Shown here one piece after another: positions 24,557 through 36,202 of a stretch of DNA of 64,000 nucleotides. Position 1 is the stretch's first letter; every line of letters begins with the position of its first letter. Under the pieces are notes generated by a model. It worked only from the letters and a program-made list of their open reading frames with translations, searched no databases and had not been told where the DNA came from. A program made the position numbers and the translations under genes. The stretch lies in NCBI GenBank assembly GCA_033002965.1, contig JAURVB010013591.1, positions 1 to 64,000 of the forward strand, written 5' to 3'. This DNA comes from Piper betle. Its lineage: Eukaryota; Streptophyta; Magnoliopsida; Piperales; Piperaceae.

Positions 24557-26237
24557 TTGTAAGACTGTCACCGAGCACCACATGTGGGTACTGACCGGGC
24601 TCCTTAGTGACCTCACGCATTTCATCCATCTCGTGTGCAAGTCAAAATCAAAAAATATTACACTTATATCAAGTTTGGGCATGGACATCTAATATAGCCC
24701 TAAAGTGTGACTTTGAAGTAGATCTTATAATCTTTCAAAAACTCATCAAGTGATCTCATCCTAAAGGTTTTATTAAATTGGAAGATCAGTTAAATTACCC
24801 GTAGGTAGTAGGATCTAATAAAATGTTGTTAACTACATTATACGATATAAATCAAATCATGTGAACTAGTTAGAAGAGAGTCTTAATAGACCTGAGAAGA
24901 GCTCCCCATCCTATCGCAGCAAACCCAACTCCAAGTGGCCTAGCGATATAGACAGCTACACGCCCTTTTATGATGAATGCGTGCAATATATGAACAGTTC
25001 TAGATGCATTCAGGATATAATCTGATCTGATAATGATCTAATATGTTAATCGTACTCACACGCGTAATCTGACATTGTGCAATAAACTAATCAGGTAATA
25101 AAGCAAGTATACTAAACTTTCACGTAATATATGAATAAGTATTAAAATAATTTGATCTGGTTGGTAAATTAGGTGACAACCTAACGGTTAAATTGACAAG
25201 GTAAATTGATATCTGTAGACAAAGTGGATTTGCTCCTACAAAGCGAATTGAGATGTTGTAATCACTCAACCTAACTATGCAAATAATAATTTTTATCAAT
25301 TAAATCTTTTATCATTTGATAAATAAATAATGTTATTGTAAAAATAATTAAGTTCACATAGTTTGTTTTAAAAATCAACACACGTGCAAACTACTATTAT
25401 GTTGCTTATCTAACTAATTATTAATTAGTACGCAATCCGGGTGACTTGGATGCAACCCAAATGTTATAAAGTTCACATTTTTTTTATTTTTGTAACCTTT
25501 ATTAGATAATTTAGGAAGTGTTTTATCGTGTATAATCAAAATTATATGATCTACATAATTTTATCAAGATCTACTTGAAACAATGTAAAACATGCAAAAC
25601 AATGAAAGAAAAGTTGGGGGGGGGGGGCAGAAGAGAGAAGGGGGAGGAAAAGGAAGAGAAAGGAGGGAAGAAACAAGGGGAAAAGAGGGGGGAAAAGGGA
25701 GAAGAAGGAGGGGTGGCAGCCAAGGAGGGAGGAGGAGAAGAAGAGAAGAGGAGATGAGATGGAGAAGAAGATAAGAGGGGGTGGCAAGGTTTTTAAAAAA
25801 ACTATTTGTGTGCCTTGGCGCTGAGAAAACCAATGGTGAACCACACACGCGCTAGCATCCCAGCGCTGGCCCCCAAGATGTCAAAAAAAATGGAAAATAG
25901 AGGGGAAAGGCTGGGGCTGACTTGGGAAGGCTATTAGGGTACATCTAGGACTAGAGGGCACACCGAAAATGTATGCTATACGACTCTAATATAACCCGTA
26001 AACCATGGCTAACTAATCACCCTGAACAATGACAAGGCAGTGACTTGTCAATTGGGGCCAACCAGATAAAACTTAATGGCGGGCGCGTCTAATACCCAAG
26101 TTCACAACAACTTACATTGACCCATTTAGTGCCAACCTAATCGAACCGGACCAGCTGAACACTAACCAAGTTGAACCAAAACCAAACCGGTCACAAAAAC
26201 ACCAAACCGATGGCTCGGTTTTACACACTCACTATAA
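24557..26237. other. Unassigned sequence left of the truncated gypsy LTR
   Basis: No gene seen. 26090-26220 has CCGGACC/AACCAAACC-type words like those in the solo LTR at 16860-16930, so part may be a decayed long LTR. Similarity to the 5' LTR of the neighbouring gypsy element stops sharply at about 26238. Confidence 0.5.
25597..25790 (+). repeat. Polypurine (G/A) tract of ~190 bp
   Basis: Almost entirely G and A on the plus strand, including a run of about 13 G. The open frames on both strands are composition artefacts. Confidence 0.9.
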
Positions 26238-28004
26238 CCTAAAGATATAGATTAGGGAATGTATATTTACAACCTTCATGGTATGCAATGGATGAAATAA
26301 TTCACACGCAAAAATAGCTCAAACACATCTATATCACATCAATAAATAATCCGCAATACATAATTTTATTTTGTTAACTCATACACTAGTCTTTTAAAAA
26401 TGTACAAAAATGATAAAAATACAAAGTGTCGGTTCAATGCTGCAGCTCTGGCTTTGAGAGTCACGTTACTACTGCCGAACATCAAACACATACACATGAT
26501 TGTCGTGATGCAGATATCCTCAATTTCCCAGTGCTACAGTGCTGGTCAAAATATTTTCTCATGTGGCACTAATGCAGCAATGTTGAACTCTCGGTTTCTA
26601 AATGTCGAAGAGCGGCTCGTGCACATGCCAAATTCAATATGCATTGTTGCGGCACGGCTGCGAAAAACAAAAAAATGGTTTTTTCTTTTTATTTATTTCT
26701 TAATTAATTATCATTTAATCAAATTCTAATTATTCCAAAAAGTTAATTACACCTTTTAACATATACCTATGTTAAGTTTTCGTACAATTAACTATGGTAT
26801 TCAATTACATCATTAAAGCACAATTTAACAAAATACTCTTGCTACATGAATTTTCAATCATGTTAATTTCATTATAAACATGCAAATTTTCATAAAATTA
26901 TTATAAAACTATTTATCATCTATTTTATAGCATTATTTAAAAAATGATATAAATTTTGCCAAGGTTCTTAATTTGAACAAGAACAAACATGCATGATTCT
27001 TTTTTTTCATTAAATCCATGTCCAATGAGTATAAACTCTAAGTACTCAATGAACTACACCATAACATCATCAAAACACTAAATTTACAGATATCTTAACT
27101 TCACAATTCATCAAAAAACTCAGGTAGAATCAATCATAACATGAAGTATGCATGCACTATATGTGAATCAATTAAAATATGATTATTTATGATAAAAAAG
27201 ACAAAGAAAATGATCAAATCGTCGAGCCCTAGCCATCCCTTCTCCTTCCTCCCTAGAAAAGCTTCAACGTTAACAATAATAAAGAGAGAGATCGATCAAC
27301 CTCTCTCTAAAACTTATATACTAGTAGGGGTGGGCGTGGACGTCCGAATTTGTCCGTCCGACCGAAGTCCGAAGTATGTCCGACCGAATTTGACCGACCG
27401 AATCTGACCGAATTAAAACAAACCAAACATGGACATTTCTTTGTCCGACCGAACGACCGACCGAGTGTCCGATATTTTATATCAATAATATAATATCTTC
27501 AATATTTGTAAAGCTAATATTATAATTTATGAAAATTTTAAAATATAATATACAGTAAAATTTATTAAGTTTATACATAAAATTTGATATTTAATATTTA
27601 AAATAACAAAAAATGACATACATAGAAAAAAGATAAAAGTCATTCTTACATTTAAGAATTTAGAGCTATACCTTCATATTAATAATTATATCAAACCACT
27701 TATAATTTAATTAGCATGTTCTCAATTTTTAAAGTCAAACAAAAAATAGTCAATGTATAAAAACTTTAAAATAATCATTGACATCAAAATATACTCTAAT
27801 ATTACATATACTTCAAAGATAAAATATTTTAATAGTTAATTCTTCATCCAATATAACTCACCCAAATGAAAAAATACAAAAAAATTAATTATTCATGTTT
27901 TTTGTCTTCTTCATTTTGAAATTAAGACATTTCTCTTCAATATTTTTCCATAAATAAATAGTTTCATAACTTTCAATTCCCTCTATAAAACCCGTGTCCT
28001 AAGT

Positions 28005-28400
28005 TAGGGATTTATAGTCCGAACCGATCGATTCGACCGTTATTTTTGAGTCGAATAGAATTATTTTAGGCCAAATAATACATTAAGACGTCTTATAGGG
28101 TAGAATTATTAGTTATACATCATTTAGATGTTGTGGTCTTTATTTTATTTTATGGGATTTTTCCTGATATTTTTGGATTTTTTGAAGATTTTATTCTGAG
28201 TTAGGTATTATTGTTGACTCGTGCCGGTATCGAGTCAAGTCTTATTTACGAGTTTGCCACCGATCATCTTCTCCCCCAAAACCCCCCCCAAACCCTAGCG
28301 TCGTCGCCGCCGCCATCCCGCCACCGATCGACGCCGCCCCGCCCAGCCGTACCGTCGCCGTGACATCTCGACCACCACCAGCCACCGACGAGTCACCGCG
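28005..28400 (+). repeat. Long-LTR fragment carried inside the hAT element
   Basis: Clearly similar to 51221-51640 of the solo LTR: shared order of ATTATTAGTTATA, ATTT(A/G)GATGTTGT, TTATTTTATG, GTTATTATT-like and TCGAGTCAA words, followed by the same GC-rich change at the ATTTGCCACC-type junction. It is internal to the hAT termini, so the transposon appears to have acquired part of a retrotransposon LTR. Confidence 0.75.
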
Positions 28401-28479
28401 ACGCCGGTGGCAGGCGCTGGCGGCGAGGCAGGCGTCTGAGGCGAGCGGGCGTCTGAGGGCGAGGCGGCGCAGGCGGAGG

Positions 28480-28745
28480 GCGGAGGCAGGCGCGGCGGAG
28501 GGGTTTCGCTGCGCGCAGAGACCGGCGGAGGCAGCGGGGCGACGAGCAGGGCTGTGGCGACGGCGCGCAGGACGGCGGAGGCGACGAGCAGGGTGGCAGA
28601 GGCGACGAGCAGGGCGGCAGAGGCGACGAGCAGGGCGGCGGAGGGGTTTCGCTGCACCCAGAGGAGCCGGCAGGCGGCGGGCGACGCACAGGGCGGCGGA
28701 GGCGACGAGCAGGGTGGCAGAGGCGATGGCGCGCAGGGCGGCTAG
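28480..28745. repeat. GC-rich minisatellite, 21-bp unit
   Basis: The 21-bp unit GGCAGAGGCGACGAGCAGGG plus one base is repeated in tandem at 28572-28637 and again near 28695-28722. A larger duplication of about 143 bp is marked by GGAGGGGTTTCGCTGC at 28497 and 28640. Since 21 is a multiple of three, frames stay open on both strands (for example ALLVAS repeats on the minus strand) without implying a protein. Confidence 0.85.
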
Positions 28746-29199
28746 AGACGACGAGCGAGGGCGGCGGCAGGATGCTGCGGCGGCGGCGGCGGCGCCCTAT
28801 GAACAGTGTATCTAGGTTAGGGTTTAAGAAATTTTTGGTTTTGATTTCGGACCGTCCACGGACATTGTTCGGGCCCGACGGACAAGTCGGACATTAACTC
28901 GGTCGGACAAGTTTTGTCCGATAAAATTTCGGACAAACGCGGACAATATCTCGTCCGACGTCCGTCCGACCGATGCCCACCCCTATATACTAGGGTCTTC
29001 TAGTTAGTCTGGGTATTTTGGTAATTTCCATCAAAAATACTAAAAATATTTAATTAAGCATTCTATTCCCTTGTTAAAAATAACTAAGAATCGAAAATAA
29101 ATTCGTCTTAATTATCCTACCTGGTCTAAGCCTTCTCGTTCACATTTTACCCGACTAATTAAATAGTCAAATTAAAATTTGGTCCGGCCTAGGACATCA

Positions 29200-32030
29200 C
29201 ATTCTCCCCAATTTTAGGAATTTTCGACTCCAAAAATCACTTAAATAAAATAATTATGGGAATACCTTGCTCCTCGACTCATAACAAATGGGTATACTCT
29301 TTCCTCATGTCCTCATCCTTTTCCCATGAAGTTTCTTCATGTCCTTGATCTTTCCATGCCACTTTGACTAAAGGTATTGTCTTCCTCCTTAGTACCTTAT
29401 TTTAGTTGTCTAAAACTCTTACCGGCCCCTCCTCATAGGTGGCATTAAGTTGAATATTAAGCTCCTTATAATCTAGGAATAATGTAGCCTTCATCCCAAA
29501 TATACTTCTTGAACATGGATATGTGAATGCACCTTATCCAAACTTGGAGGTAAAGCCAATTCATATGTCAAATCTCCAACTCTTGCAATAATATCAAAGT
29601 CCAATGTATCCAGGTTTAAGGTTTTAGAAAACCCAAATCTCAAAGTATTTATTGGTGGCATTTTCAAATATACACTATCCCCAACTTTAAATTCTAGCTT
29701 TTTTCGTTCTCACATCTGCATAACTTTTCTTCCTATATTAAGCTATTTTGATCTTTTGTTTGATAAAATTGGCATTTTCTATTGTCTCCTACAATAACTG
29801 CGGACCAACATCACTACTTCTAGAGACTTCAATTGGCATGTAGGCGATCTACAAGATCATCCATAGAAAGCTTCAAGAGGAGTCATTCATATACTAACTT
29901 GATAGGAATTATTGTAGGTAAACTCCACGAGGGATCAATATTGTTCCCAATTACCTCCCAAATATATAGTGCAGGACCTAAGCAAGTCCTCTAATGTCTA
30001 TATAGTACTCTCACTTTGACCATCTGTTTGGGGGTGATAAGCAGTAAGCTTGTTGAAAAGCCTTTCATGAATGTAATGCAAATATAGGATCTCTATTGGA
30101 CATAATTTTTTTATGTATTCCATGATACCCAACTATATTATCAATGTACAATTTAGCCAAGTACTCAGCTATCCAATTTGATGTAACTGGAATGAAATGT
30201 GCTAATTTGGTCATTCTATCTACCACTATCCAAATAGAATCATTCTTCCTTAATGAATTAGGGAATCCTACCACAAAATCACGTGTCACACATTTCCACT
30301 TCCACTTAGGTATTTCTAGTGGCTTAAGTAATTCACCAGGGAGTTGGTTTTCAACTTTTAGTGGTTGACAAGTCAAAACATTAGAGGTAAAGTCTGTGAC
30401 ATCCCTTTTCATATCCATCCACCAATAGGTATGCTTCAAATCTAGATACATCTATGTCACTCTTGGATATATGAACAAGTTAGAACTATGTGCCTACATC
30501 ATTAGAGAGGAGGCTTCAATATGGATTTCCTCAATTCCTTATCATTAAGAGTGCACAGCAAACCTCTAAATAGAACAATCCCTACATCATCCACTTTTAT
30601 ATCTATTGATTTTTCTTCAAATGCATTCAACACCTTGTCATCAACTTGTGTCATTTTCACCTTCTCTACCTTGTCATTAGAACTAACAAAACTTACCAGA
30701 AATCTAGTATGTTACAAAATTGGATTAGTAATCACTAACTCTCCCATCTTGGTCAATAATTGGGCGACTTGTTCACGCCCATCATTGCTCCTTTTTCGGC
30801 TCAATGCATCTACCACTACATTAGCCTTTCCCAAATGATAAAGGAACAGAAAATCAAAGTTTTTGAGATACTTGATTCATCTCCTTTGACTCAAATATAA
30901 ATAACTTATAAAGTACATATGTATTTTAAACTCATCATATGTGCAGATTTCAAATTTAGATGCATACAAATAATGTCTCCACAATTTGAGTGCGAATACA
31001 GCAGTTGCTTGCTCCAAGTCATGTGTGACGTAATTCTGTTCTTTAATCTTTAGTTCTCTAGAAGCATGGGCCATAACTTTTTCATGCTGCATTAGTACAC
31101 AGCCCAATCCCTATTTGGATGCATCACTGGAAATAACAAAGTCATCATTCTCATCAAGTAGAGTCAACAGTTGAGCAGTACTTAATCTCTTCTTATGGGT
31201 TTGGAAACTTTGTTCATACCTTATACAATTTAAATTTGGCATCCTTCCATGTCGATTTAGTCATAGGGATAGCTATGAGAGAAAAGTCTTTAATGAATCT
31301 TTGCTAGTAATCTTCCAACCCTAAGAAACTCTCTAAGCGGATGAATGCGCAATAATATTTCAGGAAACATGTCAAAAAGTCTGAAACCACTAGTATGGAA
31401 GCTGGCTTTGCAAATTCTTCACTAGAACTCATCAAACTAGCCATAAACGCTTGGCATCTTTGCTTCATCATCTTCTTTGCTTTGCCATTAGACACAATAT
31501 AGGATGACTTATCTAATAGTAACCCATATCTCACGGTTACATGGACTTGCAACAATCTCATTTTTTTCACAATATAAGAATGTTTTGTTATGACATAGCC
31601 AATCCATTCCTAGAATATCATCATAGTCCCTTAACCCATATATAATAAAATCGCACACATAGGTCTCTCCTTGAATTTCAAATAATAAAATTTTGATCCC
31701 TAATGTACTACATTCAGGATCTCCCTTAGTAGTCGTAATTAAAAATGGGAAAGATAAAGATAATATTTCTAACCCCAACTTTTTTACTATTCTTGGTGTT
31801 ATAAAAGAATATGTGCAGCCCAAATCAAATCCATTAAATTTTTTTGTTAAAATAGTACCTTGAGCAACTCGGTCTTCAACATCATCTTATTCCATAGCAA
31901 CCCCCATGATCCTACCCTTGCCCTTACCTGCTACCTGATTGTTAATGGTTGACTTAGTTTGCTCCATTACTAGCATAGTACAATCACTCATGTGCCCGAT
32001 TTTTCAACAGTTTAATCACTTGTGTAAATA
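29200..32030 (-). pseudogene. Remnant gypsy pol: protease, RNase H, integrase; RT core missing
   Basis: Reading leftwards on the minus strand: a degenerate second zinc knuckle ending GHMSDCTMLV (~32010), protease with FDLGCTYSFI where DSG would be expected (~31820, Ser to Leu) and DYDDILGMDWL, then a jump into the end of RT (FLGLEDY, QRFIKDFSLIAIPMTK at about 31320-31240), RNase H ([33 protein letters not shown]; 31130-30900), integrase (VTRDFVVGFP, DRMTKLAHFIPV; 30451-30065) and the pol C-terminus (EETSWEKDEDMRKEYTHLL near 29320), directly before the polypurine tract. Stops and frameshifts are numerous. Between protease and the end of RT there is too little space for the palm domain, and no YxDD motif was seen. 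Confidence 0.78.
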
Positions 32031-32039
32031 TCGGGCCAT

Positions 32040-35000
32040 CCGCCCGAGGATTTTTACTGTCAATTCGGTTGTTACCTGAATCAGATTACTAAGGTCTGAC
32101 CCTTCTTGCCGTGGTACATGTATGGTATGGTGTAAGTTATCTGGCCTTAGCCTCCTTTGGCACTCAGTACGCCTATTTGGATGCCACACGCCCAATTTTT
32201 CAAGTTCAGCACCTTCAAGTCGTATATAGTTAAGTGTTATGACTATGTTCCTCACGTTCTTTTCTATGTTTGCCATATGTTTGATAACCCTTTCAGACCG
32301 TCCTAACCCCTCTTTGGGACCTGTAGTGCAATTCTCGTAGTGGGCTGGATTTCTTTAGTGAAAAAATCCAAAGTTTTTGGGTTTTGGGCTAAACCAACGC
32401 ATGTCCCTTTTACTAACCCAACTCGTAGATCTTTATCTAATATAACGCATACCTCTATGACATCACCAACCAAACTCATATCTCCTTAACCAACCCACAT
32501 CTCTTTAGGTATGGCACCCATACCTATGGCATAACCAAGTCAATTACCCTTTTTCTATAAAACCAACCCCTTCCCTCACCTACCTTTTTACCATTTCTCA
32601 TTCCCTCATGTCCAACAACCTTCTTCTGCTCTCCTTGGCTTTCTTCTTCCTTCTTGGAGCTCCAATCACCCTCCTCCACGTTTCTAACCTTGTAGGGTGA
32701 TAGGTTTGGAGGTTGGATGCCTCAAATGACCTCCCCTTGGTCCTCCCTCATTAGTTTCAGGTTTGTGTTGCCTATGTTACTCGATGTTTGATGTCTATCT
32801 CTTACATGGTTGTCTTTTTTTATTTTTTCTTGAATTTTTAGTCAGTATATCTTCTTGTTAGGAGAATTTTTAATACTCATTTATCTTATTTGGACTTGTA
32901 AATAAATATAAATGATTTTTATAATGCACGTAGGTCACTATTCTACACTATTTTAGTATAAAAATCATATCTTGGCACTATGATGTCAAATTTTCACTAT
33001 TCTTGTTATAAATACAACTTTTGTGATTGGTGTTTTACTAGCCATGACCTAGAATGTGCATGTAGGATGGTAAAAATTAAGGAAAGGTGGCAACTTTTAT
33101 CGTTACAACAACATAAGTGCCCCTCTCTCCAATTTTTACTCTTTGACCTTGTAGGATATGCTGATTCACAACATGCCATGTTGTTCATCGTGATTTTAGG
33201 TGTTCTTGGTAAAATTTTAAGCCTAATATAACTGCTAAATAATCATGAACATCAGCCACACATACGCCTTATATTTTCAGTGTTGTTTATGACTATGAGC
33301 ATGATCTCTGATTGTGTTATATGTTAACCTACCAATTTTTTGCTAATAAAATCTGGTAAAAATATATGATGCTCCAAAAAGTGTCTACTTGAAATATATA
33401 AATCTTGGGAATGGGTAAAAAAATCATCTATGTATGTTTTAGAGGTTTTTACCCTAACAGTGTAAAGATGCAAGGTTTTTACCCTAACTTTTAACTCTAG
33501 TTGTAAAATACCATAAATAGGTTAATGGTGTTTGATTTTGGTGGAACTTAGTCCACACCTTACCATATGTCTTAGGAGCACTATGAACAATTTTGGGGAT
33601 GTTTGGATAGGTTCCCAATTTAATTTGTTAATTTCCAATTTGTTAGAGTTTAGCTCCAGAAATAGCATATCCAGTGACGCAAATTATAAAATCCACTTAG
33701 GCCTATTTACAAATTAAATTTGGCCCAAATCTTATTGAGCACAAGCTCCATGTGTTAGCTAACTAGGCCCACTGATCCAAGCCTATTTGGAGTTCTCCAG
33801 CCCATGAACTAACAGTTACAAACCTGGTATGCAGCCTAGGAATACTATTCCAGCATTTAGGGCCGAGCTTAATGGGCCTTGTTCTTCTTGATTGGCCCAT
33901 GTTCTAGCCATGGAAGAATTTACCTATGAACCTTAGAGTGTAAGGCCCAACCCAACCAAATTTCATCCAATTTGGACATTGTTAGGCCCGTCAAAAAAAT
34001 CATCTAGTATCGATTAAGAACCTTAGAATTGATTAAAGCCCAATAAGTGAATATTAAACCAAAACCTTAATTAAGTTACCTAATAAGGTTTAACACTTCA
34101 CTTAGGACCTAATTAAGATAAGTGATGTTAAGTGTTGAGCTTGTGTGGAGGCTTTGCCTCGTTTTGCGTGTTGATGTCACCTAATTTTTATTCGGTTCCA
34201 TCTCCATGCTAGGTATCATAGGTGAGCTTCATGTTGGACTCTCCCTTTCCTTGACCTCTGTTTGACTCCTTGCATGTTGAATTTAACTGCCTTTTAGACG
34301 TAAGATGACATCGGTAGTGGTTTATCAGATCCATCCAATGTCGGGTCATTTAGCCATGTTTTCTACACATATTCAATAAAACTTCAAAGTTGAGACCCCT
34401 TGATGGTTTTTGAAGATAAGATGTAGAAAATAAATAGTAAATCCTATCCCAAGCCAATATGTATAAATATGAGAGTTTACAGCTTTCACGATTAAGAGTG
34501 TGCACGGGATTTATAGAGCACACTAGTACTCCTTCAAACCCTAAGGTAGTGCGGAGTATGAGGTTACTTCATAATGCAATACATTTCCAGAATTTATGGC
34601 ACTAACTTAAACCGTTTCTTTTACCGCTCAACTACCGTGGCAGGCGTAAAATAGAGAATGTGAGGGTGTGAGTGTTGTATGCATGAATATGAATATTAGT
34701 CGTGCATGCACGCTGACACTCGTCAAAGTATATTTTCTTACCACCCAGTGTGAGGCAATTATGATGTTTCCTAAGTTCTTGTGGGTAATGGAATACCCAT
34801 TTTCTAACTTGCTATTTTACTAATAGTTGTTCGGACAAATTACTAAGGTGGTTTTCTATTATATGTAGGTGAGGTTCTCAGGCGTCGACCAACCTAGGTA
34901 CATGGATCAAGCGGCTCAGTGACAATGGTGGGTGGGGCCATGTGTTATGTTGTTTGTTTTGGACTATGTATTTTGCAAATGACTATATGACGGGCATGTT

Positions 35001-35790
35001 CCCTAACTATGTGAACCTTGTACGATTCACATGTATGCCATGATGGATGTGCCCTTATATTATTATATTATTACTGTGGAGCTACAATACTCTTGAGCAA
35101 GGCCAACCATCGTCTACAGGGTATATAAGCCTCAAAGTCATGGAACGTGATGAAGCTAAGTCAGGTACACGAAAAGAATTTGGCTGCAACTATTTGTGTG
35201 TTAGAGCAATGTGGGTAGAGGAGCTTATAGTTCACACCAATTAAAGACCCACATGAAGTCGAGATATTAGGATTTATGCCCTGATACTAGATGATACTGC
35301 GTAATTTCTCTAACTCTTTAAGTATTGCTCACGTAGGGTATGTCGAACAAGTAACCATAACCCTTGCTTAAATACTCGCATTATCTTCATTAAAATAATA
35401 AGAATACCTAAGCTAATCACTTGAACTATGTAGTAAGAATATGATGTCCACAACATCATGCAACCTCAAAACTGTAGCGGGGGTGTGCTTTTTCTACAGT
35501 GAGGAGAGAACATCGCATTTTTAAAGTAACCGCTCATAGTCGCAGGGAGGTTCTACCTCTATTATGGCTAAAAGTGTTCATATAGGATTCTTTTAAGTTT
35601 AAGATCCACCTTTATAATATGAACTCTACACGCATTCTTGAAAACCCAGTTTGGTGTCTGTTTTAAGCCTCCACGGTAGGTTGAGATCTACTTCCGTAAA
35701 GTCTGTAAGCAATAGCCCAACGAGTAGCTTCTAAATTATAATATCACAATTTTGTCCATCCCTTCAGGCCTAATTGGTGTTGTAACCTAG
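32040..35790 (+). mobile_element. Long LTR insertion in gypsy gag, ends approximate
   Basis: 34500-34900 is strongly similar to the reverse complement of 15380-15780 in the solo LTR: GCACTAACTTAA, GAATATGA, CTTACCACCCA(A/G)TGTGAGG and GGGTAATGGAATACCCATTT all recur in order, then TATGTAG|GT at 34862-34870. This is therefore the same LTR family in plus orientation. By analogy the LTR would end near 35.1 kb and start near 32.1-32.3 kb. The remaining 35.1-35.8 kb is unassigned. A TATA-like CTATAAAAC at about 32554 precedes a pyrimidine-rich leader. The insertion separates two zinc-knuckle pieces of the gypsy gag. No TSD was found. Confidence 0.6.
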
Positions 35791-35796
35791 GTGGTT

Positions 35797-36197
35797 CTAT
35801 ACATCACCCTGGATGTTCCTTCCATAGTTTTTGCACTTCATTGCCTCTCTCTTATTTGAATTGTTTGGAGTCTCCACAACTTGTTGAGTAGAGGGCTTTG
35901 GCACATTCTGAGTAGGTACACCAGTTTTTGGAACAAAACTTCTCTTCTTGGCTGCTTTCTTCAGTTCCAAGAGCAACTCATGAACGGCTACTGGATTGAT
36001 AATTTCATTCAAATTATTCCTAGCGAGGTTGGCAATTTTGTCCCTTAGCTCAAACTTTAATCCACAAAAGAACACGCTACACCTTACCTTTCATTGTCTA
36101 GTGATCCACGAGAAAATCGCTCCAATCGTAGGAATTTTCTAGTATATTCGGGCACTGAATCTTTCCCTTGAGTTAAAACTTTAGAACCTTTAGCTGG
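35797..36197 (-). pseudogene. Gypsy gag C-terminal part with first zinc knuckle
   Basis: Reads FFCGLKFELRDKIANL, then a Lys-rich linker and CKNYGRNIQGDV, a degraded CxxC-type knuckle (the second Cys is Tyr). This is the capsid C-terminus to nucleocapsid of a gypsy gag. Its upstream side is cut by the solo LTR at 36203-37460 and its downstream side by the insertion at 32.0-35.8 kb. Confidence 0.72.
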
Positions 36198-36202
36198 ATC
36201 AC

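Larger units (their letters stand above)
27325..28985. mobile_element. Non-autonomous hAT DNA transposon, TSD TATACTAG
   Basis: Both termini read TAGGGGTGGGC inward (left 27325-27335, right the reverse complement at 28975-28985), a typical hAT terminal inverted repeat. The exact 8-bp duplication TATACTAG flanks it (27317-27324 and 28986-28993), as hAT transposases produce. Subterminal regions (27336-27480 and 28850-28974) carry many GTCCGACCGA-type words, probable transposase-binding repeats. The 1661-bp element has no transposase domain. Its interior holds AT-rich sequence, an LTR-derived segment (28005-28400) and a GC-rich minisatellite. It sits in the 3' LTR of the gypsy element. Confidence 0.93.
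26238..29199 (-). repeat. 3' LTR of the gypsy element, truncated and interrupted
   Basis: Homologous to about 38912-40247, for example the shared TCAATAAATAATCC near 26340/39014 and the block of CTTCCTCCCTAGAA near 27250/39950. It ends at 29199 (plus strand ...AGGACATCA) next to the polypurine tract ATTGGGGAGA of the minus strand. About 850 bp corresponding to the LTR 3' portion (38067-38911) are missing. The hAT element at 27325-28985 splits it. Confidence 0.8.

Noticed and set aside
24256..24692. Several ~70-115 residue frames on both strands
   Set aside because: They are translations of a TATG/TG microsatellite.
28295..28815. Open frames of 98-151 residues on both strands
   Set aside because: Produced by the 21-bp GC-rich minisatellite inside a non-autonomous hAT element. 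No transposase or other domain.
35047..35244. 65-residue plus-strand frame
   Set aside because: No domain or conservation. It lies at the edge of an LTR insertion.
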